Source: Jatrophihabitans_A sp035248685 (GTDB lineage Bacteria; Actinomycetota; Actinomycetes; Mycobacteriales; Jatrophihabitantaceae). Taken from it: a stretch of DNA of 64,000 nucleotides. Position 1 is the first letter of the stretch; each line of letters starts with the position of its first letter. The position numbers and the translations under genes were made by a program. Positions 51,408-59,943 of this stretch are shown here, piece by piece. Below the pieces are notes generated by a model. It saw nothing but the letters and a program-made list of their open reading frames with translations. It had not been told where the DNA came from and made no database searches. The DNA is taken from contig DATFHF010000022.1 in the NCBI GenBank assembly GCA_035248685.1, forward strand, positions 1-64,000. The letters run 5' to 3'.

Positions 51408-52145
51408 ATGGTTCGGACCGAGAGCCTGACCGCGACATCAGTGGTCGACGGCGCCCGAACAGCCGGCGTCGAGGTATCCGTACATCGGAGAAACCTCATC
51501 AGAAATCTAACTGAACGTTCCATCCGTTCCGCCGACCCCTGTCGCGACGCGTTACCGGCGCTGCGCCGACCGGCACGTCGGCTCGATCTGCCGACCATCG
51601 AACAGATCCTCGATCAGTTGGTCGCCGCCGCCGAGCCGGCGGTGACGCTGGACAGCCTTGCCAGCGCGTGCGTTCCCGCTTTCGCCGACGAGTGCGTGGT
51701 CACCGTCGTCGATGAGCGGCACAGTCCTCCTCAGCCGGCGGACGCCGGCGGCTGCGGGGTCACCATCAACGTGCGGGAGGAGCCCTGTGCCGGCGCTCCC
51801 GGCTACGCGGCTGAGATCAGCTATCGCTGGCACTCCGAACGGGTGGAAAGTGCGGACCGAGTTATCGCACGGCTGCTCACCGAGCAGGCGGTGGCCGTGA
51901 TCAGGCAGCAACGGTTGAGCATGGCCCTGGCGCAGGAGTCCGACAAGAGCCATCACTTGGCCCAGGCGCTGGCCACCAACCGGCAGATCGGACAGGCGAT
52001 CGGCATCCTGATGGCGACCTACAAGCTCACCGCCGAGGTGTCCTTCGACCTGTTACGCGGGGTCAGCCAGCATAGCCACCGCAAGCTGCGCGATATCGCC
52101 GATGAGGTGAGCCAGACCGGCACCCTGCCGGCGCTCGGTGGCTGA
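51408..52145 (+). CDS. ANTAR domain regulator with divergent sensor domain
   Basis: A 245-residue protein. The C-terminal ANTAR domain (about 180-240) is clear: 'NRQIGQAIGILMATYKLTAEVSFDLLRGVSQHSHRKLRDIADEV'-type sequence in two segments. The N-terminal ~150 residues have a reduced GAF-like layout ('LASACVPAFADECVVTVVD') with cysteines in 'GGCGVTINVREEPCAGAPG', unlike the usual GAF. The start is uncertain: ATG 51408 has GGAG almost touching it. The last three residues of the ANTAR helix resemble the copy at 35.9 kb closely. Confidence 0.82.
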   Translation: MVRTESLTATSVVDGARTAGVEVSVHRRNLIRNLTERSIRSADPCRDALPALRRPARRLDLPTIEQILDQLVAAAEPAVTLDSLASACVPAFADECVVTVVDERHSPPQPADAGGCGVTINVREEPCAGAPGYAAEISYRWHSERVESADRVIARLLTEQAVAVIRQQRLSMALAQESDKSHHLAQALATNRQIGQAIGILMATYKLTAEVSFDLLRGVSQHSHRKLRDIADEVSQTGTLPALGG

Positions 52146-52157
52146 ACGTCGTCCCGG

Positions 52158-52706
52158 CTAGCCGATATCTGGTCTGGGACAACGGCTCCAGATGCTGACG
52201 CTCGCCGAGACGCTGAACCAGCTCAGCCGGCTCGGGGCGGTGACGTCCACCGCGTCACCAGCTTCGAGGCGGTAGCTCTCGCCGTCGATGTCGAGCCGGA
52301 GCGTGCCGCTGATCAGGTACACGAACAGGTCATGACCGGCCAGCTCGAACGGCGGCTCGCCGGCATCGTTCGGCGCGGCTCGGATCACGGCATTCTTCAG
52401 CTGCAGCAGCGGATGCGAGACCAACTCGACGCCCGGTTCGGTCGGGATCCGGCTCAGGTAGACATGCGGGCTGCCCTCATCGGCCAGCACCGAGGGGATG
52501 CTGACCCCCAGCGCTTCGGTCAGATTGGCCAGCACCTGAAGCGAGGGCAGGTTCACGCCCTTTTCGACGGCCGACAGGTAAGAGGTGGAGATACCGGCCT
52601 GCTGGGCGAGCACGGCCAGCGTCACCTGGCGCTGCTTGCGCAGCGCGCGTAGCCGTTCGCCGATCCGGACCGCGAGCGAGCCTTCGGTGATGTGAGCGGT
52701 GCTCAT
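52158..52706 (-). CDS. XRE-family regulator with cupin domain
   Basis: A 182-residue transcription factor. The helix-turn-helix (about 12-70) contains 'RIGERLRALRKQRQVTLAVLAQQAGISTSYLSAVEKG', shown here only as a stretch of the XRE fold. The C-terminal cupin (about 100-180) has 'DLFVYLISGTLRLDIDGESYRLEAGDAVDV' character. It is the second of two tandem XRE-cupin genes, starting in an ATGA overlap with the first. Confidence 0.92.
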   Translation of the reverse strand: MSTAHITEGSLAVRIGERLRALRKQRQVTLAVLAQQAGISTSYLSAVEKGVNLPSLQVLANLTEALGVSIPSVLADEGSPHVYLSRIPTEPGVELVSHPLLQLKNAVIRAAPNDAGEPPFELAGHDLFVYLISGTLRLDIDGESYRLEAGDAVDVTAPSRLSWFSVSASVSIWSRCPRPDIG

Positions 52707-53284
52707 ATCAGTGCCGGCGTCACGACCCAGAGGATATGGGCCGGTTCGGGTGAGGTCACGTGCAGGGTGTGGTTCGGATGCGAGGAATAGTGGATCATCT
52801 CGCCGGGGCCTAGCCGGTAGCTGGTGGCGTCGATGCGCAGCTCGATCTGCCCGCTCAACATGACCAGGAATCGCTCGCCGAAGTAACTGTAAGAGGTGTC
52901 CGAGTCCGACGGTGCGATGTCCTCGATAAGGCCGGTGAACGATGGATCCACCGAACGGGCCGACAGGATCGTGTAGATCTCGTTGCCGCTGGCCGCAATT
53001 CGCAGGTGGTCGCCCTCGCTCGCCCGGTGCAGGTGGACCGCAGTTCGCTCGCGGTTCGGAAAGAAGACCGACATGTCGGAGCCGAGCACGGCGGCGATGG
53101 TCGCCAGCGAACTCAGGGTCGGCGCGGTGGTGCCACGCTCCACGCTGGACAGGTGAGCGTCGCTGCACCCGGCCCGCTCGGCCAGCTCGGCCAAGGTCAG
53201 GCCACGCGCCTGCCGCAGCATCCTGAGTCGGCGACCGGCCCGCTCGATCACTTCATCCACTGTTTCGAGGACCCTTTCAGACAC
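52703..53284 (-). CDS. XRE-family regulator with cupin domain
   Basis: A 193-residue transcription factor. The N-terminal HTH (about 15-72) reads 'RRLRMLRQARGLTLAELAER', then 'CSDAHLSSVERGTTAPTLS'. The cupin (about 115-190) holds 'FGERFLVMLSGQIELRIDAT' and 'LGPGEMIHYSSHPNHTLHV'. GTG 53284 starts about 30 nt after a TACAAT box on this strand. It is divergent from the peptide transporter, its most likely target, with the ligand probably a transported peptide or its product. Confidence 0.93.
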   Translation of the reverse strand: MSERVLETVDEVIERAGRRLRMLRQARGLTLAELAERAGCSDAHLSSVERGTTAPTLSSLATIAAVLGSDMSVFFPNRERTAVHLHRASEGDHLRIAASGNEIYTILSARSVDPSFTGLIEDIAPSDSDTSYSYFGERFLVMLSGQIELRIDATSYRLGPGEMIHYSSHPNHTLHVTSPEPAHILWVVTPALI

Positions 53285-53321
53285 CGTCGCTGTGGTTCAG
53301 CCGTTACGGCGCAGCCTGGTG

Positions 53322-53388
53322 ATTGTAGAAGCGACGTTGACAGGACGTAGCGATACTCGTAGTTTTGCCGCACGAGAACCAGTCCTGT
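53322..53388. promoter_or_regulatory. Overlapping divergent promoters, XRE-cupin genes / peptide transporter
   Basis: Rightward: TTGACA (53337-53342), 17 nt, TAGTTT (53360-53365). Leftward: TACAAT on the minus strand (53327-53322). ACAGGAC (53340-53346) and GTCCTGT (53382-53388) form an inverted repeat across the rightward -10, a possible operator. Confidence 0.65.
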
Positions 53389-53470
53389 GATGCAGGAAAC
53401 GATGGCAGCGGGCTCGGCCTGCGGGGAACCAAGAGCGGCTAGGGTCCGCTGGGCTATTTCTGGAGGAGCT

Positions 53471-55048
53471 GTGCGAGTTCGAGCCTTCGGTGCCGTCGGT
53501 GTGGCAATCGTCGCGGCCGGTGCGCTTGCGGCCTGCGGTAGCAGCAGCCACAACGCGTCGAGGAGTACCACCAGCGACACGTTGGTGGTCGACACCTCGT
53601 TCGACCTGAAGACCAGTGATCCGGGACGGATGTTCGAACCGACCGGCCTGCTGGTGGACCACGCCGTCTACGACACCCTGCTGACCTTCACCAACGGTGA
53701 CATGACCAAGCCGGTGCCCGATCTGGCCACCTCCTACACCGCTTCCTCGGACGCCAAGACCTACACGTTCACGCTGCGCAGTGACGCCACCTTCTCCGAC
53801 GGCACCCCGGTCACCTCGGCCGATGTGGTGTTCTCGCTGAACCGGGTGGCCAACCTCAAGGGCAACCCGTCCTTCCTGATGGGCGGTCTCACCGCGTCGG
53901 CGCCCGACCCGCACACGGTGGTGCTGACCAGTGCCGCGCCCAACCCGGCGGTTCCGTTCATCGTCCCCAACCCGGCGCTCGGCATCCTGAACTCCCAGGC
54001 GGTCAAGGCCGCCGGCGGCACCGACGCGGCCGGTGCCGACAGTGCGGACAAGGCTGAGGCGGCGCTCAACAGCAAGTCCGAGGGGTCCGGCCCGTACATC
54101 CTGTCCACCTTCGACACCGCGAGCCAGGTCGTGCTGACCCGCAACCCCAAGTACTGGGGCAGCAAGCCGCACTACTCCAAGATCATCGTCCGCAACGTGC
54201 CCGCCAACGTGCAGAAGCTCAACGTGCTGAAGGGCAGCTCGCAAATCGCGGTCGACCTGTCGCCCGCGCAGGCCTCCGGCATGTCGGGAGTGAACATCAT
54301 CAACGGCGCGTCGCCGAACGTGTTCTTCCTGCTGACCAACAACAGCCCCAAGGTGTCGGCCGCCACCAGTAACCCGGACTTCCAGGAAGCGGTCCGCTAC
54401 GGCCTGGACTACGACGGGCTGCTCCAGCTGGCCGGCCCCGGATCGGTGCAGGCGGCCGGCGTCATCCCGAGCATGTTCCTGGGCAGCCTGCCGGTGGACC
54501 AGGGCGTGAAGCGGGACGTGGAGCGCGCGAAGGCCGCGCTGACTCGGTCCGGCCTGAACCACCCCACCGTACAGCTGGCCTACCCCAGCGACCTTCAGGT
54601 GAACGGCATCAGCTTCGGCGATTTGGCCGCCCGGATAAAGCAGAACCTCGCCGAGGTCGGTATCACGGTCAACCTCGCGCCGGCGCCGACTCAGACCGCG
54701 CTGGACGGCTACCGCAACGGCAAGGAGCAGCTCGGACTGTGGTACTGGGGCCCGGACTACCCCGATCCCAGTGACTACCTGGCGTTCCTGCCGGGCAACA
54801 CGGTGGGCCTGCGGGCGAACTGGACCAAGGGCGCCGACCCGGCGTTGGAGGCGCTCGGCGCCACCGCCGGCACGACCACCGACAACACCACCCGGCAGCG
54901 CCTCTACCAGCAGATCCAGACATCGATGAACAAGTCCGGTCCGTTCATGCCGCTTATCCAACCGGCGCAGATCCTGGTCGGTGCGAAGTCGCTGTCCGGG
55001 CTGCACTCGAACGCCTTGTGGGAACTCGATCTCAGTGACGTCAGCTGA
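53471..55048 (+). CDS. Peptide ABC transporter substrate-binding lipoprotein (SBP family 5)
   Basis: Extracytoplasmic solute-binding protein of 525 residues that feeds a Dpp/Opp-type importer. GTG 53471 has GGAGG at 53462-53466. The signal ends in a lipobox (GALAACG). The SBP_bac_5 fold is indicated by 'VDTSFDLKTSDPGRMFEPT', 'YTFTLRSDATFSDGTPVTSADVVFSLNRV' (given only as a region) and the late 'LGLWYWGPDYPDPSDYL'. Ligands in this family are di/oligopeptides, nickel, heme or modified amino acids. It is the first gene of the five-gene transporter operon. Confidence 0.94.
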   Translation: MRVRAFGAVGVAIVAAGALAACGSSSHNASRSTTSDTLVVDTSFDLKTSDPGRMFEPTGLLVDHAVYDTLLTFTNGDMTKPVPDLATSYTASSDAKTYTFTLRSDATFSDGTPVTSADVVFSLNRVANLKGNPSFLMGGLTASAPDPHTVVLTSAAPNPAVPFIVPNPALGILNSQAVKAAGGTDAAGADSADKAEAALNSKSEGSGPYILSTFDTASQVVLTRNPKYWGSKPHYSKIIVRNVPANVQKLNVLKGSSQIAVDLSPAQASGMSGVNIINGASPNVFFLLTNNSPKVSAATSNPDFQEAVRYGLDYDGLLQLAGPGSVQAAGVIPSMFLGSLPVDQGVKRDVERAKAALTRSGLNHPTVQLAYPSDLQVNGISFGDLAARIKQNLAEVGITVNLAPAPTQTALDGYRNGKEQLGLWYWGPDYPDPSDYLAFLPGNTVGLRANWTKGADPALEALGATAGTTTDNTTRQRLYQQIQTSMNKSGPFMPLIQPAQILVGAKSLSGLHSNALWELDLSDVS

Positions 55049-56138
55049 GGCTGCTGCCGACCGTAACGTCGTCGCCCCGGACGCCTCGCCCCCGGATGCC
55101 CGCAGTGGCCGCCGGCAGCACGACCTCGCGCACTACCTCGCTCGCCGGGTGGCGATCGGGGCGGTGCTCGTGGTGGGCACCACGCTGATCGCCTTTCTGC
55201 TGACCCAGTTGGTGCCGGGTGACCCGGCGGCCGCCAACCTCGGGCAGCGGGCCATCAGCGATCCGGCGGCGGTGGCCGCGTTCCGCCAGCAGAACGGCCT
55301 GGATAGGCCGCTGCCGGTGCAATACCTGATCTATCTCGGGCATCTGCTGCGCGGCAACCTCGGGATCTCCCAGCAGAGTCACCGGCCGGTGCGCGCCGAC
55401 CTATCGGAGTACGTGCCGGCCACCATCGAACTGGCCTTGTTCGCGATCGTGGTCAGCTTGCTGCTCGGCGTGCTGTTCGGTGTGCTGGCGGCGATCACCC
55501 GCGACCGCTGGCCCGACCAGGTGCTGCGGGTGGTGAGCCTGGCCGGCGTCTCGATGCCGACCTTCTGGATCGCCCTGGTCGCGTTCTACCTATTCTTCTT
55601 CAAGCTCGGCTGGGTGCCCGGCGGTGGTCGACTGGACCCCGGTGAGCCGGCTCCGGGCCACGCCACCGGCCTCTACACCGTCGATGCGCTGCTGCACGGC
55701 CAGTGGCAGCTGTTCGTCTCGGCCGTCCGACATCTGGTGCTGCCCGGCTTGGTGCTGGCCACCTACACCATCGGCATGCTGCTGCGGTTCACCCGCGCCT
55801 CGGTGCTGGAGGTGCTGGGCAACGATTACGTCCGAGCCGCCCGGGCCAAGGGCCTGCCGGAGCGGGTGGTGATCGGCCGGCACGTGCTGCGACCGGCCCT
55901 GGTCGGCATTATCACGGTGGCCGGCGTGGCGTTCGGCAGCCTGCTGTCCGGAACCGTGCTGGTGGAAAACATCTACTCCTGGCCCGGCATCGGCCAGTAC
56001 GCCTTCCGCAGCGCCACCAACCTGGATCTGCCCGCCATCATGGGGGTCAGCCTGGTGGTGGCGATCGTGTATATCGCGCTCAACATCGTGGTCGACGTCC
56101 TGTACGGCACGATCGATCCCCGGATCCGGCTGGCATGA
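55035..56138 (+). CDS. Peptide ABC transporter permease (DppB family)
   Basis: Permease subunit of 367 residues, six helices. 'YLARRVAIGAVLVVGTTLIAF', 'LVPGDPAAANLGQRA' (the conserved P-GDP turn) and the EAA-type loop 'VRAARAKGLPERVVIGRHVLR' are diagnostic. GTG 55035 lies 14 bases inside the end of the binding-protein gene. The first ~30 residues are a polar extension not common in the family. Confidence 0.93.
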   Translation: MTSAEAAADRNVVAPDASPPDARSGRRQHDLAHYLARRVAIGAVLVVGTTLIAFLLTQLVPGDPAAANLGQRAISDPAAVAAFRQQNGLDRPLPVQYLIYLGHLLRGNLGISQQSHRPVRADLSEYVPATIELALFAIVVSLLLGVLFGVLAAITRDRWPDQVLRVVSLAGVSMPTFWIALVAFYLFFFKLGWVPGGGRLDPGEPAPGHATGLYTVDALLHGQWQLFVSAVRHLVLPGLVLATYTIGMLLRFTRASVLEVLGNDYVRAARAKGLPERVVIGRHVLRPALVGIITVAGVAFGSLLSGTVLVENIYSWPGIGQYAFRSATNLDLPAIMGVSLVVAIVYIALNIVVDVLYGTIDPRIRLA

Positions 56139-57016
56139 CCGCGCTGGATGTGTCGATCAGCCGGGCAACCCGCCGCGGTGAGCGGGCCGCCGCCCGTTCG
56201 CCGTGGAAGCAACCGTTGGCGCTGATCGGCCTCAGCCTGGTCGTGGTCTGGACGATCATCGCGATCTTCGCACCACTGCTGGCACCGGAGAACCCGCTCG
56301 CCCAGAAGAACCAGTTGTTCCTGGCGCCGTCCGGCCAACACTGGTTCGGCACCGACGAACTGGGCCGGGACGTGTTGAGCCGAGTGCTGTACGGCACCCG
56401 GCTGTCGCTGCCGCTCGCGGCGCTGCTGGTGGTGGCCGCGACCGCCATCGGCAGCGTCCTCGGCGGCATCGCCGGGCTGTTCGGCGGAAAGCTGGACAGC
56501 GTCATCATGCGATTGGCCGACCTGGTCTTCGCCTTCCCGGGCATCATTTTGGCGATGGCGGTGACCGCGGCGCTGGGTCCGCAGTTGCGCAACGCGGTGA
56601 TCGCCGTGGTCGTGGTGTCCTGGCCGGCCTATGCCCGGCTGGTGCGCGGCCTGGTGCTGTCGGCGCGCTCCAGCCAGTACGTGATCAGCAGCCGACTGCT
56701 CGGTGCCTCCTCCTTGCGAACCTTGTTCGTCGACATCAGACCCAATGTCGCCGGTCCGGTGCTGGTGATGACGGCGCTGGATATGGGTAACGCGATCTTG
56801 TTGCTGTCCGGCTTGTCTTTCCTGGGGCTCGGCGCGCAGCCGCCGACCGCGGAGTGGGGCGCGATGGTGGCGGCCGGTTCGGTCAACTTCGACAAGTGGT
56901 GGATCAGCCTGTTTCCGGGCCTGGCCATCCTCACCGTGGTACTTGCCTTCAACTTCGTCGGCGACACCCTGCGCGATGCGCTCGACCCGCGCACCGCCCG
57001 CGCGATCCGGGCGTGA
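56135..57016 (+). CDS. Peptide ABC transporter permease (DppC family)
   Basis: Second permease subunit, 293 residues. The N-terminal OppC_N segment 'PLALIGLSLVVVWTIIAIFAP', 'HWFGTDELGRDVLSRVLYGTR' and the EAA loop 'SSQYVISSRLLGASSLRTLF' are typical. The ATG overlaps the dppB-like stop (ATGA). Confidence 0.94.
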   Translation: MTALDVSISRATRRGERAAARSPWKQPLALIGLSLVVVWTIIAIFAPLLAPENPLAQKNQLFLAPSGQHWFGTDELGRDVLSRVLYGTRLSLPLAALLVVAATAIGSVLGGIAGLFGGKLDSVIMRLADLVFAFPGIILAMAVTAALGPQLRNAVIAVVVVSWPAYARLVRGLVLSARSSQYVISSRLLGASSLRTLFVDIRPNVAGPVLVMTALDMGNAILLLSGLSFLGLGAQPPTAEWGAMVAAGSVNFDKWWISLFPGLAILTVVLAFNFVGDTLRDALDPRTARAIRA

Positions 57017-57107
57017 CCGTGATGAGCGAGCGTCAGCTACGCCACGATCTTCATAAGCGGCGGTCGCCATGGCGACCAGAAATTATGAAGATAGGACGGG
57101 CCGAGGC

Positions 57108-58082
57108 ATGAGCCTGCTGGAGGTGGACGAGCTGTCGGTCGCGCTACCCACCCGGCGTGGCCATCGCACGGCGGTGGACCGGGTGTCGTTCGCGATCGCG
57201 CCGGGCGCCATCACCGGCCTGGCCGGGGAAAGCGGCAGCGGAAAGACCATGACCGCGATGGCCATCCTCGGGCTGCTGCCGCATGGCGCGCGCACCAGCG
57301 GCTCGATCCGGCTGGCCGGCACCGAACTGCGGACGATGACCCAGCGGCAGCTGCGCGATATTCGTGGTCGGCGGATTGCGCTGATCTCCCAGGATCCGGC
57401 GACCAGCCTGCACCCGATGTTGAAGATCGAGACGCAGCTGACCGAGCATCTGCGCTACCACCTGGGGCTGGGCAAGTCCGACGCGCGAGCCCGGGCGATC
57501 GAGCTGCTGGCCACCGTCCGCATCCCGGACCCGGAACGCGCATTGGCCATGCATCCCGGGGTGTTCTCCGGCGGTATGCGGCAGCGCATCGCGATCGCCT
57601 CGGCGCTGGCCTGCGAACCCGACCTGCTGCTCGCCGACGAACCGACCACCGCCCTGGACGCGACAGTCCAGGCCGGCATCCTGCGGCTGCTGGACCGGCT
57701 GCGCCGAGAGCGCGGGCTCGCGGTGCTGATCATCACCCATGATCTGGGCGTACTTTCGGCCGTCGCCGACGACATCTGCGTGATGTACGGCGGGCGGCTG
57801 GTCGAGCACGGTCCACGTGCCGAGGTGCTGGCCAGGCCGGAACACCCGTACACCAGGGCGCTGCTGGACGCGCTGCCGCACCCGGACACGCCCGGCAGTT
57901 CGCTGCGGCCGATCCCGGGTGGCCCGCCGGCGCTCGGCGAGGTGCCGCCCGGCTGTCCGTTCGAGCCTCGCTGCCGGTACCGGGTGGACTCCTGCGCGGT
58001 GCACCGTCCGGAGCTGGAGCCGATCGCTGCCGGGCACCAGGTTGCCTGCGATCTGGCACCGGTGGTGGGTAGCCGTGGTTGA
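57108..58082 (+). CDS. Peptide ABC transporter ATP-binding protein (DppD family)
   Basis: ATPase of 324 residues. Walker A is GESGSGKTM, Q-loop 'ISQDPATSLHPM', signature FSGGMRQRIAIASAL, Walker B LLLADEPTTALD, H-loop ITHDLG. The oligo_HPY C-terminus has a four-Cys-type 'GCPFEPRCRYRVDSC' pattern, which may bind an iron-sulfur cluster. ATG 57108 is preferred; AGGACGGG lies 7 nt upstream. 91 bp separate it from dppC. Confidence 0.94.
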   Translation: MSLLEVDELSVALPTRRGHRTAVDRVSFAIAPGAITGLAGESGSGKTMTAMAILGLLPHGARTSGSIRLAGTELRTMTQRQLRDIRGRRIALISQDPATSLHPMLKIETQLTEHLRYHLGLGKSDARARAIELLATVRIPDPERALAMHPGVFSGGMRQRIAIASALACEPDLLLADEPTTALDATVQAGILRLLDRLRRERGLAVLIITHDLGVLSAVADDICVMYGGRLVEHGPRAEVLARPEHPYTRALLDALPHPDTPGSSLRPIPGGPPALGEVPPGCPFEPRCRYRVDSCAVHRPELEPIAAGHQVACDLAPVVGSRG

Positions 58083-59049
58083 CCTGCTCGAGGCGGAGAA
58101 CCTCTCGGTGGAGTATGGCCGCCGGCGCAACCGGGTGCGTGCGGTCGACCGGGTCAACCTCGCGGTGCCGGCGGGCGAGGTGCTCGGTCTGGTGGGTGAG
58201 TCCGGTTGTGGCAAGTCCTCGCTCGGACGGGCCCTGGTCGGACTGGAACCGGCCGCCACTGGCAGCGCCCGGTTCGCCGGCCAGCCGATCACGCCGCTGG
58301 GCCTCGGCCGGCGACCGGCCGGATTGCGCCGGCTGCAAATGGTCTTTCAGGATCCGTACGCCTCACTCAACCCGCGGCGGCGGGTCGGTGATCTGATCGG
58401 GGACGCGGTGCGGCTGCAAGGCGGCAGTCGGGGCGACGGTGCCCGGCTGGCCGAGGACCTGCTGGAACGGGTCGGATTACCCACGGACGCGGTATCGAAG
58501 TACCCGCATGAGTTCAGTGGTGGGCAACGGCAACGGATCGCGATCGCCCGGACGCTGGCCGCGCGGCCGACCTGGATCGTCGCCGATGAGCCGATCAGCG
58601 CACTGGACGCCTCGGCGCAGGCGCAGGTGGCGAACCTGCTGCTGTCATTGGCCCGCGAGGAGCGGATGGGCATGGTCTTCATCTCCCATGATCTGGCCGT
58701 GGTGCGCCAGATCGCCGACCGGGTAGCGGTGATGTATCTCGGCCGGATAGTAGAGATCGGTGACACGGCCGAGGTGTGGTCGCGGCCCACCCATCCCTAT
58801 ACCGAGGCACTGGTGTCGGCGATACCGCGGGCCGACGGCGCAGGCACGCTGCCGATCGACCTGCCGGGCGACGTTCCGGATCCGGCCCGCCCGCCCGCCG
58901 GCTGCCGGTTCCATCCGCGCTGTCCGATCGCCGAACCGCGCTGTTCCAGCGTCGACCCGCCGCTGATCCGGCTGGCTAGCACCCGCACCGAATCGGCGGC
59001 GTCCGAGCATGCCGCCGCCTGCATCGTCCGAGTGCCGGTTCGGTCCTGA
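58075..59049 (+). CDS. Peptide ABC transporter ATP-binding protein (DppF family)
   Basis: Second ATPase, 324 residues. Walker A GESGCGKSS, Q-loop 'VFQDPYASLNPRRRVGD', signature FSGGQRQRIAIARTL, Walker B IVADEPISALD, H-loop ISHDLAVV, and C-terminal 'GCRFHPRCPIAEPRC'. GTG 58075 overlaps the dppD-like stop by 8 bases. It completes the transporter. Confidence 0.94.
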   Translation: MVDLLEAENLSVEYGRRRNRVRAVDRVNLAVPAGEVLGLVGESGCGKSSLGRALVGLEPAATGSARFAGQPITPLGLGRRPAGLRRLQMVFQDPYASLNPRRRVGDLIGDAVRLQGGSRGDGARLAEDLLERVGLPTDAVSKYPHEFSGGQRQRIAIARTLAARPTWIVADEPISALDASAQAQVANLLLSLAREERMGMVFISHDLAVVRQIADRVAVMYLGRIVEIGDTAEVWSRPTHPYTEALVSAIPRADGAGTLPIDLPGDVPDPARPPAGCRFHPRCPIAEPRCSSVDPPLIRLASTRTESAASEHAAACIVRVPVRS

Positions 59050-59067
59050 TCCTCGAGGAGATCGCCG

Positions 59068-59595
59068 GTGTCGTTGTGGCTGCGTAACGCCACGGTCATC
59101 GACCCGATCGACCAGGCGTCGCGGACCTGCTGGGTGGAACTCGTCCCCACCGGTGCGGTGCGTTCGTCCGACGATCCGTCACCGGATGGGCCGGTGCTGG
59201 ATGGCGACGGCATCGAGTTGGAGTTGACTCCACATGCCGGTATCGCCCGGGCGCTGCTCGCGGCGATCGTCGCCGGTGATCGGGCAGCCGCCGACCGGCT
59301 GTACGCCGACGACCTGGTGGTCTGGCACAACTGTGACGGCCTGGATCGGGACAAGGCCGAGAGCCTGGATCTGATCGAGTCGCTGAGCCGGGACTACGTC
59401 GGCGTGCAAGCCTCCGACGTCCGGTGTGACTATCTCGTCGACGGTTACGTCCAGCGCACCGCCTACCGCGTGCTGGATCACGCCGGTGGCAGCAGCACCG
59501 TCGAGACCATGATGCGGGTTTGGGTACGCGACGGCCGGATCAGCCGGATCGAGGAGTACTCGACCGGTGCCGGACAACCGACCGTCCCGCGCTGA
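59068..59595 (+). CDS. SnoaL-like (NTF2-fold) protein with N-terminal extension
   Basis: A 175-residue protein. Residues ~55-165 form an NTF2/SnoaL-like domain: 'IARALLAAIVAGDRAAADRLYADDLVVWHNCDG' region, then 'VETMMRVWVRDGRISRIEEY'. The first ~50 residues are unlike SnoaL and begin 'LWLRNATVIDPIDQ', reminiscent of the first strand of amidohydrolases. GTG 59068 has GAGGAG 9 nt upstream and follows the dppF-like gene by 18 bp, so it belongs to the transporter operon. A small isomerase, hydratase or ligand-binding role is possible. Confidence 0.75.
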   Translation: MSLWLRNATVIDPIDQASRTCWVELVPTGAVRSSDDPSPDGPVLDGDGIELELTPHAGIARALLAAIVAGDRAAADRLYADDLVVWHNCDGLDRDKAESLDLIESLSRDYVGVQASDVRCDYLVDGYVQRTAYRVLDHAGGSSTVETMMRVWVRDGRISRIEEYSTGAGQPTVPR

Positions 59596-59662
59596 CTTCG
59601 GCGCCGAGCCTGAACTGAACTGAAATTCAGCCTCAAATCAAAATGTTTGTGTCTGCACACTC

Positions 59663-59691
59663 TTTCAATGTCGGTAGGTCGGCGATATGAT
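59663..59691 (+). promoter_or_regulatory. Candidate promoter of the leuA-like operon
   Basis: TTTCAA (59663-59668), 17 nt, TATGAT (59686-59691) in a markedly AT-rich 348-bp gap. It would give a ~245-nt 5' leader. Confidence 0.5.
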
Positions 59692-59754
59692 GACGAAGCG
59701 ACCTCGTCGCGATTATTCGTATAGTCCGCCCACAGGCATCCTCAGTGCTCGGCC

Positions 59755-59844
59755 ATGCTGTTGTCATGCCTGCTCATATTCTTATACCTAAACCTGGCCG
59801 CGACGGTGATTCACGCTGTCCTGCCGTTTTGGAGAAAGTACTAA
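59755..59844 (+). CDS. Leucine-rich leader peptide upstream of the leuA-like gene
   Basis: ATG 59755 opens a 29-codon ORF ending at TAA 59844. Eight residues are Leu (positions 2, 3, 6, 7, 10, 12, 14, 23), with further Ile and Val. Leu10 and Leu12 use TTA and CTA, both very rare in genomes of this GC content. It lies inside the predicted leader of a LeuA-family gene, as expected of ribosome-mediated attenuation. The upstream RBS is weak, which leaves some doubt; the hydrophobic composition could also be a small membrane peptide. Confidence 0.55.
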   Translation: MLLSCLLIFLYLNLAATVIHAVLPFWRKY

Positions 59845-59876
59845 TTCGTAGAAAATTCTGCTGACAAGCACATTAA

Positions 59877-59910
59877 CACAGGTCCTGTGAGTGCGAAAGA
59901 CTTTCACAGG
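59877..59910 (+). promoter_or_regulatory. Mutually exclusive hairpins between leader peptide and leuA-like start
   Basis: CACAGG (59877-59882), CCTGTGA (59884-59890) and TCACAGG (59904-59910). The middle segment can pair with either flank, the typical layout of an attenuator or anti-attenuator. No U-tract follows the second hairpin, so it may instead act on translation start at 59944. Confidence 0.45.
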
Positions 59911-59943
59911 CCGGTATCGGCATTTCTCATGATAGGGGCCTCG

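Noticed and set aside
53387..53470. ATG start upstream for the peptide-binding protein
   Set aside because: GTG 53471 has the GGAGG site and directly begins the signal peptide; the earlier codons fall in the promoter leader.
53297..55006. A 569-codon open frame on the minus strand opposite the peptide-binding protein gene
   Set aside because: Its translation is Arg/Gly/Val/Gln-rich with no domain; it is a GC-driven shadow of the well-supported plus-strand gene.
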